From CADAWZ01 sp045114665 (GTDB lineage: Bacteria; Vulcanimicrobiota; CADAWZ01), in contig JBGUKW010000002.1 of the NCBI GenBank assembly GCA_045114665.1, positions 1 to 18,357 of the forward strand: a DNA stretch of 18,357 bases, read 5' to 3'. The notes under the pieces are model-generated. The model saw only the letters and a program-made list of their open reading frames with translations. It did no database searches and was not told the DNA's origin. Positions 7,923 to 15,147 of the stretch are shown here, piece after piece (position 1 is the first letter of the stretch; each line of letters starts with the position of its first letter). The translations under genes and the position numbers were made by a program.

Positions 7923-8066
7923 CAAAAAAGAGAAGAGATTAAAATGAAAAGCTGCCGGGATTCACCGGCAGAGATGAGTTGACATTCCAAAAACAAGAAA
8001 GGAGGTTCTTGGATTTTTAAGAATTGATTACAATTCTTAACGGGTTTGCCAAAACCCTATCACAAT
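7889..8066 (-). ncRNA. Structured small RNA or attenuation leader of the NFACT gene
   Basis: About 178 nt between a good promoter and an intrinsic terminator, with four perfect hairpins before the terminator. P1 is GGGTTT-TGGC-AAACCC (8057-8042). P2 is a 10-bp stem with TAAT loop (8040-8017). P3 is CAAGAA-CCTCCT-TTCTTG (8011-7994). P4 is CTGCCGG-TGAATC-CCGGCAG (7971-7952). A pyrimidine-rich single-stranded stretch (about 7943-7926) precedes the terminator. The CCUCCU loop of P3 is the complement of a strong SD. I see no 6S, SRP, RNase P, tmRNA, T-box or known riboswitch core. Two readings are possible: a free anti-SD sRNA, or a 5' leader controlling read-through into the NFACT gene, which has no promoter of its own. 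No antiterminator pairing could be found by eye. Confidence 0.7.
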
Positions 8067-8071
8067 TTTGT

Positions 8072-8100
8072 ATTATAACACTAAATGAAAAATAAATCAA
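8072..8100 (-). promoter_or_regulatory. Strong sigma70-type promoter of the structured RNA
   Basis: On the minus strand TTGATT (8100-8095), a 17-base spacer and a perfect TATAAT (8077-8072). The predicted start is near 8066-8064. It lies just after the stop of the GHMP kinase gene, and no coding frame of note follows for 190 bases. Confidence 0.8.
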
Positions 8101-8129
8101 GCATTTTTTCACAATTTTTTTAATTTTTT

Positions 8130-9122
8130 TTAAAAAATTTTAACTCCAGACTTTGCCAACTTAAAATCCAATATTTCAGCCCCAGCTTCTTTTATTGATG
8201 TTATTACATTTTCTCTGTCTTTAGGATTACAAAGTGTTATTAAACAGCCTCCACCACCTGCACCACATATTTTTGAAGCTAATGCTCCTGATTTTTGAGC
8301 ATGTAATACTATTTTGTCGATTTTTTCATTAGAGACACCATCAGCTAATTTTTTTCTATTATCCCATTCTTCATTTAATACATTTGCAATTTCATTTATA
8401 TCTTTTGATAGAACTGCTTTGTACATTTTTATAGCTGTCTCTTTTATTTTGTGCATTGATTTTCTTGAATTATCTGCATCATCTATATATCTCTTCATCA
8501 TTGCCCAATTATTTGTTCCAGAAAAATGAGAAATACCAGTAAAAGATAGTATTATTGAATCATCTATTTTAAAATTTAAATCTGACAAATCATAATTTTC
8601 ATTTACAATTCCTCGAGATGTAAAATTTATATTGTTCAATCCACCAAAATATGCTGCATAATAATCCTGTTTACCAGTTGGAATTCCAAGAAGTCGTGCC
8701 TCTATATTTGCACACCAGTCAATAAAAGTATTTGAATCGACTTCTATTCCTTTTAATTTCATAAGCCCATACATCAAGGCAACAAGCATAGAAGATGAAG
8801 CAGCAAGACCAGAACCTTTGGGAACATGGCTCAAAGTAGATATATTCAAACCATAATCAAGTTCAAAAAATTTCACAGCACTTCCCAAAAGACCAAGTTT
8901 TGAATCAACATCAATTTCAGAATAATTAGCATATTCCTCTTCAATTTCCAAATCATCTGATCTAAGAAAAATTTTTTTATCATCTCTTTTTTCAATATTC
9001 ACTTCAGTTCCAGGGTCTATTGCAATATTTACAACAGAAGAACCATCTTCAAATATATATAGTGGATGAATATCAAGTGTTCCACCAGCTAAATCAATTC
9101 TGACAGGAGCTGTTATTTTCAT
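8130..9122 (-). CDS. GHMP-family sugar (heptose/fucose-type) kinase
   Basis: A 330-residue kinase with all three GHMP motifs: APVRIDLAGGTLDI at 5-18, the ATP-binding PKGSGLAASSS at 101-111, and the C-terminal ICGAGGGGCLI at 285-295. Asp153 in TGKQDYYAAYFGG is the likely catalytic base. The sequence best resembles D-glycero-D-manno-heptose-7-phosphate kinase (HddA) and fucokinase-like GHMP proteins, which phosphorylate sugars or sugar phosphates for nucleotide-activated surface saccharides. No heptose isomerase, phosphatase or nucleotidyltransferase genes are adjacent, so the substrate cannot be fixed from context. The SD GAAAGG lies about 8 bases before ATG 9122. It may share a transcript with the small secreted gene ending at 9177. 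The downstream A+T-rich stretch has no obvious strong terminator. Confidence 0.8.
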   Translation of the reverse strand: MKITAPVRIDLAGGTLDIHPLYIFEDGSSVVNIAIDPGTEVNIEKRDDKKIFLRSDDLEIEEEYANYSEIDVDSKLGLLGSAVKFFELDYGLNISTLSHVPKGSGLAASSSMLVALMYGLMKLKGIEVDSNTFIDWCANIEARLLGIPTGKQDYYAAYFGGLNNINFTSRGIVNENYDLSDLNFKIDDSIILSFTGISHFSGTNNWAMMKRYIDDADNSRKSMHKIKETAIKMYKAVLSKDINEIANVLNEEWDNRKKLADGVSNEKIDKIVLHAQKSGALASKICGAGGGGCLITLCNPKDRENVITSIKEAGAEILDFKLAKSGVKIF

Positions 9123-9176
9123 AATAAAAACCTTTCATTTATGTATGTTTTTCATTTTGTATTTTTTCTGCAAATT

Positions 9177-9626
9177 CTATTTATGATCTATAAATTTACT
9201 ATTTATTGGAGTAAATTCAACTAAAACAGAAGATTGATTCAATTTTTCTGTTATTTCTTCAGAGATAAAAGAAGCATATTCTTCTAAAAATTCTCTATCT
9301 GAAATATCAAAATATACTATTATAATAAATCCATTTTCAAAAGTAATTTGCTTACCATCATGCCAAACTCCTTTTGATTTTAAAATGGTAAAACCTTCTA
9401 TATATTTTAGCAAAATATTTTGTAATATATTTTCAGCATCATCTGAAGAAATAAGCTGTACATATTTTTCTCTATCATTTAAACCGATATAAAAAGTAAC
9501 TTTATATCCATTTTCTTTAAAATCTTTGTGTAAAGAATTGACAAATATTGGATTTGCATTGATCTTGCACGATAAAATAATAATAAAACAAATTGCTATA
9601 ATTGATATTTTTTTTATATTTAACAT
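9177..9626 (-). CDS. Small exported protein, possible lipoprotein
   Basis: A 149-residue product that I do not recognise. Residues 1-25 are a signal peptide (NIKK, then a long Ile-rich core). Cys20 in IILSC could be a lipobox cysteine (weak match), or cleavage could occur after the ANA-like site at residues 22-24. The mature part is a small alpha/beta domain with a predicted strand-helix pattern (YKVTFYIGL, SDDAENILQNILLKYI, GFIIIVYFDIS, FISEEITEKLNQ, SVLVEFTPI). Only a weak purine tract precedes ATG 9626. It lies 54 bases upstream of the GHMP kinase on the same strand. Confidence 0.65.
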   Translation of the reverse strand: MLNIKKISIIAICFIIILSCKINANPIFVNSLHKDFKENGYKVTFYIGLNDREKYVQLISSDDAENILQNILLKYIEGFTILKSKGVWHDGKQITFENGFIIIVYFDISDREFLEEYASFISEEITEKLNQSSVLVEFTPINSKFIDHK

Positions 9627-9708
9627 AATCTTTTTATAATGTTATTTCAAATTTTTCCACTACTATACTTTATTTATTTCATAAAACTTCTATAAAATAA
9701 AATTTTAT

Positions 9709-9737
9709 GGGGTGTGAAATAAAAAACTTCACACCCC
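9709..9737. terminator. Intrinsic terminator after the SHMT-GcvT gene
   Basis: A perfect 10-bp stem, GGGGTGTGAA (9709-9718) with TTCACACCCC (9728-9737), and a 9-base loop. On the minus strand it is followed by ATAAAATTTTATTTT; on the plus strand by CTTTTTATTTT. It ends the fusion gene. Confidence 0.8.
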
Positions 9738-9760
9738 ACTTTTTATTTTATGACAAAATT

Positions 9761-12700
9761 TTATCTGTTATATCTCTCTTCAAATTCTTCTTTTGAAGGG
9801 AAGCGTGTCATAATTATAGCTTCTTCTGAAAGAAGGATTCTATCACCTGGTTTTAATTGGTCTTTTTGTTTTTCTGTATTTTTGCCACCCAAAATAAAGA
9901 CTTCTGCTCTTGTTCCTGGTGCTGTGTGTTTCTTTGAAACATAGGCAAGACCAACTTGCCAACCATTTATGATGACAGAACTTGTAACATAACCCATTGT
10001 CTCTCCTCTTTTGCTTACAAGTACAGAACCATGTTTGATTGGTCTTGCATTTTTATTTACAAGAGAAAATCTTACAAGTTCCATTTTTCTTGTCTTTTCG
10101 GCTTCGAGCAATGCTCTTCTTCCTACAAAGAATGGTTTGTGGAATTTTACAAATGGGGCATATCCAGCTTCATTTGGAGATATATCATAATCTCCTGCCA
10201 ATTCATGACCATAGAGTGGAAGACCAGCCTCTGTTCTTGCTGAATCTCTACAACCTAAACCACATGGTTTAACTCCAAAGTCTTTTCCAACTTCGAGTAT
10301 CAAATCCCACATTTTGATAGAATCATTTGGATTTAGATAGAGTTCATAGCCTACATCTTCTCCTGTGTATCCAGTGCGAGAAATAATGACATCCATATCT
10401 TTTATCTTTGTTTCAATGAATTCATTTTTCTTTACCTGTAAGAAGCGTTTTCTTTCAACATCATCTAAAAGCAAAGCGAGAACTTCTTGTGATTTTGGTC
10501 CTTGGAAAGCTAAATCTGCTTTTCTATCTTTTCCTGCTTCTTCAGCTGAGAGATCTTTTATTGTAACTCTTTTGTGGACTTCTTTAGATTTACATTCACT
10601 GTCGAGGAAGTATTCACCATCAATAACACCTTTTAAATATCTCTTTACTTTGTCAAAGTTTGCTGCATTTACAACAAGCATAAATTTGTCTTCCGCTCTC
10701 TTGTAAAGCATAATGTCGTCTATTACTTTGCCAAAAGCATCGAGTAAATAACCATACTGTGATTGACCATTGAGAAGTTTTGGAATGTAATTTGAAGTCA
10801 ATGTGTCAATGAATCTACAAGCGTCTGGTCCTTCAAATGAAAGGATTCCCATGTGTCCTACATCAAAAAGACCTGCAGAAGTTCTCATGGCATTGTGTTC
10901 ATCATTTATGCCTGAATACCAAACTGGCATTGAGTAACCTGCAAATGGTGCCATGCGTGCTTTCAAAGCGACATGTTTGTCATAGAGAAGAGTCTTTTTC
11001 AATGGTTCTTCTTTTTCGACATATTCAAATGCCTTTTTGTCATTTTCACAAGGATATTTTTCATTTAGATATGACATTCCCAAGAAATATGGTTTTGTCA
11101 TGTCGATCATGTCCATTTTTGACTCTTTGTCTATCTCAAATGCTTCATCTGCTGTTTGAGCTTTATATGGTTTGAATTCCATTATTGATTCAAGAAGTTC
11201 TTTTGTATCTTCGGAACCAACGGCTTCAAATCCATTTGAAATCAAATTTTTCCAAAGTTCTTTTACATCATCAGGTTTTACAAGAATTACAGCACGATGT
11301 CTGCATGAACATACAGCAATTTTACAATCAATTCCAAATAATTTAGCTTCAGCATATTTTCCTGCAGGTATATCTGCTCCTACTGTTGCCAATTTTTCAG
11401 CAATTTCACCTTTTGCAAATACTTCAACAGCTGTCAAACGATCGTCAATATCAGAGAATTGGAAATATCCATCAAGAATTCTCATATCTTTGACAACACA
11501 TGGTCCTTGAATTTTTGCATAGATGTCTTTTTCATCAAACATTATATAGCCATCTGAAAGACCTTTTAAAATTACAACAAGTTTATCTGCTGTATTTGGA
11601 GGAGTTATTATGATATATTTTTTGTCTGCAACTTTACACACATTTACAAAACTGCAAACTTTTCCATCAGATGTCAAAACAAATCCAATTTTAGCATCCC
11701 CAATAAGCATCGATGAAGCACTGAATGTCAAAACTTCATCGAGAAAATATTCACATCTATCTCCTCTTACTTCAATTACTCCATAATTTGAGGCATCTGT
11801 TACAAAAGCAGGAGCTTCTCTATTAAAATTTGGATAACGGGCAGGAATCTCTACTTTTTCTTTTTTCTCTTCTGTTCTATTCTCAAGTTTATTTATGAGT
11901 TTTTGAACTCTTTCATAAGCTGATTCAATAACACTTAGAGGAGTTTTAGCTCTTCCAACATCACCTGAAATTTCAAGATATTTATATGGTACCATTGATT
12001 TTAGGACAGTTGTGATTATATCACCCAATTCAGAAATATCTTCTTCTTTGAATCCTCTCTGAGTAAGCCATGTTGTTCCAAATCTCAATGCACCAGGGTG
12101 AACAGCATTTGTATCACCTGGTATTGTATTTTTGTTACATGTGATTCCGCACATATCGAGAACTCTTGAAGCAATTTCACCCCTCAAATTAAACCCATCT
12201 GGTCCCATTATTTTTCTTATGTCCAAAAGAACCATGTGTGAATCTGTGCCACCAAATGCCAATTTACAACCTGCTTTTACAAATGAATCAGCAAGAACTT
12301 TAGCATTTTTTACAACTTGTTTTTGCATTTCTTTAAAACCATCTGTATTGGCAAGTCTAAAGAGAAGAGCTTTTGCTGCTATGGAATTTAGATGTGGGCC
12401 ACCTTGCTCTCCTGGGAATACAGCATTATTTATTTTATCTCCATAATCTTCTCTTGTTGTGAGAATTACAGCTCCACGAGGACCACATAGTGTTTTATGT
12501 GTTGTAAATGAAACTACATCAGCAATTCCTACAGGTGAAGGGAATGCTCCTCCAACTATTGGACCAGCAATATGTGAAATATCTGCAAGTAAAATTGCTC
12601 CTACAGAATGTGCTATATCTCTGAATCTCTCCCAATCTATTATTCTTGGGAATGCACTATAACCCGCAATTATCATTTTAGGTCTATGTTTATTTGCAAG

Positions 12701-13309
12701 TTCTTCGATTTCTTTAAAATCTATCTCACCTGTTTCAATATCGGCATGATATGGAACTATATTATAAACTTTTCCAGATCTGTTAGCTTGGCTTCCATGT
12801 GTCAAATGTCCGCCATGACTTAAATCCATACCCATTACAGTATCACCAGGTTCTACAAATGCTTCATATACAGCGTTATTTGCGGCAGCACCTGAAAGTG
12901 ATTGAACATTTACAAAAATATCAGAAGCCTTTACATTTTCATTTGCAAAAAGGGATGCTACTCTTCTACATGCAAGTGATTCAAGAACATCAGCATATTC
13001 AACGCCTTTGTAATAACGTCTATCTGAATAACGCCTTAGATATGAAAGTTGATCGTCGAGGTCTGGAAGATTTTCTGTTGTCTCCCTCAAAAGTCTGCGT
13101 GAAGGATAACCTTCAGCATATATATTTGTAAATGAACATGATAAAACATCTCTTACTGGCTTAAGACATTCGCTTTCAGAGGCGATCATTATCAACTTTT
13201 TCTCTTGTCTTTTGTCTTCAAGGTCTATTACATTAAAAAGCTCTTTATCTATAACTTTCAATGATTCAGATAGAGAAGATTTGAAATCTATTTTTTCTGT
13301 AGTAAGCAA
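9761..13309 (-). CDS. glyA-gcvT: Fusion of serine hydroxymethyltransferase and glycine-cleavage T protein
   Basis: A 1182-residue polypeptide. Residues about 20-465 are a complete SHMT: IASESE, the YAEGYPSRR region, HGGHLTHG, and the PLP lysine Lys272 in TTHKTLCGPRG. Residues about 495-730 resemble GcvT/YgfZ but are degenerate: GVIEVRGDRCEYFLDEVLT and SDGKVCSFVNV align with GILSFEGPDACRFIDTLTS and AFGKVIDDIML of the last domain, and both Asp are lost. Residues about 770-1182 are a full aminomethyltransferase (MAPFAGYSMPVWY, GLFDVGHMG, SRTGYTGEDVGYELY, GLGCRDSARTEAGLPLYGHEL). SHMT interconverts serine and glycine with THF/methylene-THF; GcvT moves the aminomethyl carbon to THF, so the fusion could couple both folate reactions. 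TTG 13309 is the first possible start: an in-frame TAA lies two codons upstream, and AAGGAAGG precedes it by 9 bases. gcvH and gcvP are not in the window. Confidence 0.92.
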   Translation of the reverse strand: MLTTEKIDFKSSLSESLKVIDKELFNVIDLEDKRQEKKLIMIASESECLKPVRDVLSCSFTNIYAEGYPSRRLLRETTENLPDLDDQLSYLRRYSDRRYYKGVEYADVLESLACRRVASLFANENVKASDIFVNVQSLSGAAANNAVYEAFVEPGDTVMGMDLSHGGHLTHGSQANRSGKVYNIVPYHADIETGEIDFKEIEELANKHRPKMIIAGYSAFPRIIDWERFRDIAHSVGAILLADISHIAGPIVGGAFPSPVGIADVVSFTTHKTLCGPRGAVILTTREDYGDKINNAVFPGEQGGPHLNSIAAKALLFRLANTDGFKEMQKQVVKNAKVLADSFVKAGCKLAFGGTDSHMVLLDIRKIMGPDGFNLRGEIASRVLDMCGITCNKNTIPGDTNAVHPGALRFGTTWLTQRGFKEEDISELGDIITTVLKSMVPYKYLEISGDVGRAKTPLSVIESAYERVQKLINKLENRTEEKKEKVEIPARYPNFNREAPAFVTDASNYGVIEVRGDRCEYFLDEVLTFSASSMLIGDAKIGFVLTSDGKVCSFVNVCKVADKKYIIITPPNTADKLVVILKGLSDGYIMFDEKDIYAKIQGPCVVKDMRILDGYFQFSDIDDRLTAVEVFAKGEIAEKLATVGADIPAGKYAEAKLFGIDCKIAVCSCRHRAVILVKPDDVKELWKNLISNGFEAVGSEDTKELLESIMEFKPYKAQTADEAFEIDKESKMDMIDMTKPYFLGMSYLNEKYPCENDKKAFEYVEKEEPLKKTLLYDKHVALKARMAPFAGYSMPVWYSGINDEHNAMRTSAGLFDVGHMGILSFEGPDACRFIDTLTSNYIPKLLNGQSQYGYLLDAFGKVIDDIMLYKRAEDKFMLVVNAANFDKVKRYLKGVIDGEYFLDSECKSKEVHKRVTIKDLSAEEAGKDRKADLAFQGPKSQEVLALLLDDVERKRFLQVKKNEFIETKIKDMDVIISRTGYTGEDVGYELYLNPNDSIKMWDLILEVGKDFGVKPCGLGCRDSARTEAGLPLYGHELAGDYDISPNEAGYAPFVKFHKPFFVGRRALLEAEKTRKMELVRFSLVNKNARPIKHGSVLVSKRGETMGYVTSSVIINGWQVGLAYVSKKHTAPGTRAEVFILGGKNTEKQKDQLKPGDRILLSEEAIIMTRFPSKEEFEERYNR

Positions 13310-13365
13310 ATCTTAATACCTTCCTTTTATTTTTTTACTAAGGAGTATTCACTCCCTATTTTTGA

Positions 13366-13397
13366 CAAAAAAAAGCCTTTAACATAATGTCAAAGGC
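13366..13397 (-). terminator. Intrinsic terminator after the J-like/TPR gene
   Basis: On the minus strand GCCTTT (13397-13392) pairs with AAAGGC (13380-13375). The stem is extended by ACA/TGT across one mismatch and is followed by nine T (13374-13366). It separates this gene from the SHMT-GcvT gene. Confidence 0.8.
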
Positions 13398-13412
13398 AAT
13401 AAAAAACTTATA

Positions 13413-14000
13413 TTATTCAAGTAATGTTATCATTTTCTTAGCTTGTAAATCTTTTGGGAATGCAGTTGAATATTTACGGAAACATTCAAGAGCCTGTTTA
13501 AACTGCCCCATTTTGTAACACATTATGGCATAATTATATTGACCTTCTTCAAGATCAGGAATAATATCAAGGACTGCTTTAAACTCATCTTTTGCTTGTA
13601 CAAATGTAGCAACATCCCCAGCATATAAAACTCCCTGAGTAAAATGAAGATTTGCCTTTTCTTCTGGAGTTTGAATTTCTTCTGTATTCTCTTCTTTTTT
13701 GAAAGGCATCATCAATATTTCCATCAATGGAATACCCCATCTGAACTGCTGACGTTCTCCACCTTTCTTTTTAGTTCCAGCAGTTAAACGAGGACTTGTT
13801 TTTCTAAGTTGAAATTGAGGTTGCTCATCATATTCTTTTCTTTTATCAACATCTTGAATAATTTTCCAAGCATTAAAAAAAGCAATCTGTTCTTTTTCTG
13901 ATTTGCTACCAATAGTTCTTGACTGTTTTGTAAATTCTTTTCTTATATCTTCTATATCGTCGGATGGTTTTACACCAAGTTCTAAATAATAATCCCTCAT
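13413..14000 (-). CDS. J-domain-like protein lacking HPD, with C-terminal TPR repeats
   Basis: The start is ATG 14000, not the in-frame GTG at 14027: GGAGAGGAG lies 6 bases before this ATG, and the product opens MRDYYLELGVKPSDD, a J-domain entry. Residues 1-59 follow a DnaJ J-domain: YYLELGV, helix II IEDIRKEFTKQ, helix III EQIAFFNAWKIIQD, then DKRKEYDEQ. The HPD loop that stimulates DnaK ATPase is absent; the aligned segment is SRTIGSKSEK. Residues about 118-195 form about two TPR-like helical pairs (HFTQGVLYAGDVATFVQAKDE, GQYNYAIMCYKMGQFKQALE). It may be a soluble adaptor that does not act as a DnaK co-chaperone. It stands alone between two non-coding gaps and has its own terminator. Confidence 0.75.
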   Translation of the reverse strand: MRDYYLELGVKPSDDIEDIRKEFTKQSRTIGSKSEKEQIAFFNAWKIIQDVDKRKEYDEQPQFQLRKTSPRLTAGTKKKGGERQQFRWGIPLMEILMMPFKKEENTEEIQTPEEKANLHFTQGVLYAGDVATFVQAKDEFKAVLDIIPDLEEGQYNYAIMCYKMGQFKQALECFRKYSTAFPKDLQAKKMITLLE

Positions 14001-14079
14001 CAGATACTCCTCTCCAATAATATCCACTTAAAATGACGGAATATTTTACCGTAGTAATAAACAGAACTTTTTTCACATT

Positions 14080-14095
14080 TGTAATAAATATTACA
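14080..14095. promoter_or_regulatory. Inverted repeat, possible operator
   Basis: TGTAAT-AAAT-ATTACA, a perfect 6-4-6 inverted repeat about 80 bases upstream of the J-like/TPR start. A smaller one, ACGG-N9-CCGT, lies near 14037-14053. No convincing -35/-10 pair was found nearby. The rest of the 14001-14179 gap is A+T-rich with no gene. Confidence 0.3.
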
Positions 14096-14179
14096 GGAAT
14101 ATAATAACATTCTATTTTTATTATCTTATATATTTTAATATTAAAATCCTGCATATATTATATATTATTTCACGATTTT

Positions 14180-15121
14180 TTATATATCATATTTTGATTT
14201 TAATTGTTTCATCAATTCATCCGATTTTCCAGCCGATGCTTTTATTTTATCTGCCTCTGAAGTCAAGGACATGATAATATCCATATTGCCTTCTTTAATT
14301 CCTTTTTTAACTTTATCCAAAATATTTATTGAATCATTTAAAGAACTAACTACTGCATCTCTGTGTTCTGCACATTCAGCAGGAACTCTCATTCTTGATA
14401 CATCATTTGCAGCTCTTTTCATGTTGTTTGTGAGATCATTTAAATCTGAAAAATCTCCATTCATTGCAGATTTTAACAGTTGTTCTGCAAATTGATTGGG
14501 ATCGCTCCAAGTTTTACTTCCTGCCAATTTTAATTCCAATTCCATGAAATAATTTTTAACAGCTTCTTTTCCTGAATCTGAAGAAATATTACTATTTGTA
14601 GAATAATTCTGTGATGAAGAAGTATTGTAATTAGAAGTTGTTGTTGAAGTATTTTGATTTGAAGTAGTCGCATTTGAAGTGATATTACTTTGAAAACCGC
14701 TCGAATCCTGTTTTGCAGAGCTAAACAATGCACTTAAATTTCTTGTATCTTTGCTCTCATCATTTTTACTCGATGAATTATAAGATGATGATTTACTCGA
14801 ATCTTCTTTTTTACTTCCATGAGGAATAAAACCAAGCCTTTTTAAGGCTTCATCTTTATCTTCTTCTTTAGATTTTTGAATATTTGACTTTAAACTATTA
14901 TTTTCTTGTTCTTTTTTTGTTTCTATTGTAATGTTTTCTTTATTTCCAGATGAATTTAATTCATCAATTTCGGTTACTATTGTTTGTTTATTTTTACCAG
15001 AACCTATCAAAAAACCAAATAAAAAAACAACTGTAATTAATAATATAAGAGCAAATACTATTAAACCGATCAATAAGGAACTTTTTATAGTAACTTTACT
15101 TTCAACTTTACTTTCATTCAT
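14180..15121 (-). CDS. Membrane-anchored protein with Ser/Asn/Thr-rich linker and helical C-terminal domain
   Basis: A 313-residue protein that I do not recognise. Residues 14-40 are one strongly hydrophobic segment preceded by a short charged tail, so the protein is probably anchored N-terminally with the bulk outside the cytoplasm. Residues about 45-115 are Lys/Glu/Ser-rich. Residues about 115-183 are an extreme Ser/Thr/Asn/Gln low-complexity tether. Residues about 185-313 form a helical domain (VKNYFMELELKLAGSKTW, LNDLTNNMKRAANDVSRMRV, PAECAEHRDAVVSSLNDSIN) of the type 'P-x-xC-xxH...' found in helical bundles. The SD AGAGG precedes ATG 15121. The gene follows hflX by 26 bases and is probably cotranscribed. 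Confidence 0.75.
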   Translation of the reverse strand: MNESKVESKVTIKSSLLIGLIVFALILLITVVFLFGFLIGSGKNKQTIVTEIDELNSSGNKENITIETKKEQENNSLKSNIQKSKEEDKDEALKRLGFIPHGSKKEDSSKSSSYNSSSKNDESKDTRNLSALFSSAKQDSSGFQSNITSNATTSNQNTSTTTSNYNTSSSQNYSTNSNISSDSGKEAVKNYFMELELKLAGSKTWSDPNQFAEQLLKSAMNGDFSDLNDLTNNMKRAANDVSRMRVPAECAEHRDAVVSSLNDSINILDKVKKGIKEGNMDIIMSLTSEADKIKASAGKSDELMKQLKSKYDI

Positions 15122-15147
15122 TTTTCAAAACCTCTTTTTTTTATTTT

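Noticed and set aside
7889..8066. Plus-strand reading of the same hairpins as a CsrB-like RNA (AGGAGG in a hairpin loop)
   Set aside because: The promoter and terminator T-tract are both on the minus strand; no plus-strand promoter or terminator was seen, and only one clear GGA loop exists.
7889..8066. 6S RNA, T-box or SRP RNA
   Set aside because: The RNA folds as separate local hairpins rather than one long rod with a central bubble, and no T-box, tRNA-like or SRP loop sequence is present.
10365..11510. Plus-strand ORFs of about 110 codons opposite the SHMT-GcvT gene
   Set aside because: They are antisense to strongly conserved enzyme domains, and their translations show no family pattern or SD.
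13310..13365. Glycine riboswitch or attenuator before the SHMT-GcvT gene
   Set aside because: Only 56 bases lie between the upstream terminator and the start; there is a 5-bp GGAGT/ACTCC hairpin but no room for an aptamer.
14132..14147. Perfect 16-base palindrome ATTTTAATATTAAAAT
   Set aside because: It is made only of A and T in very A+T-rich DNA, so chance occurrence is likely.
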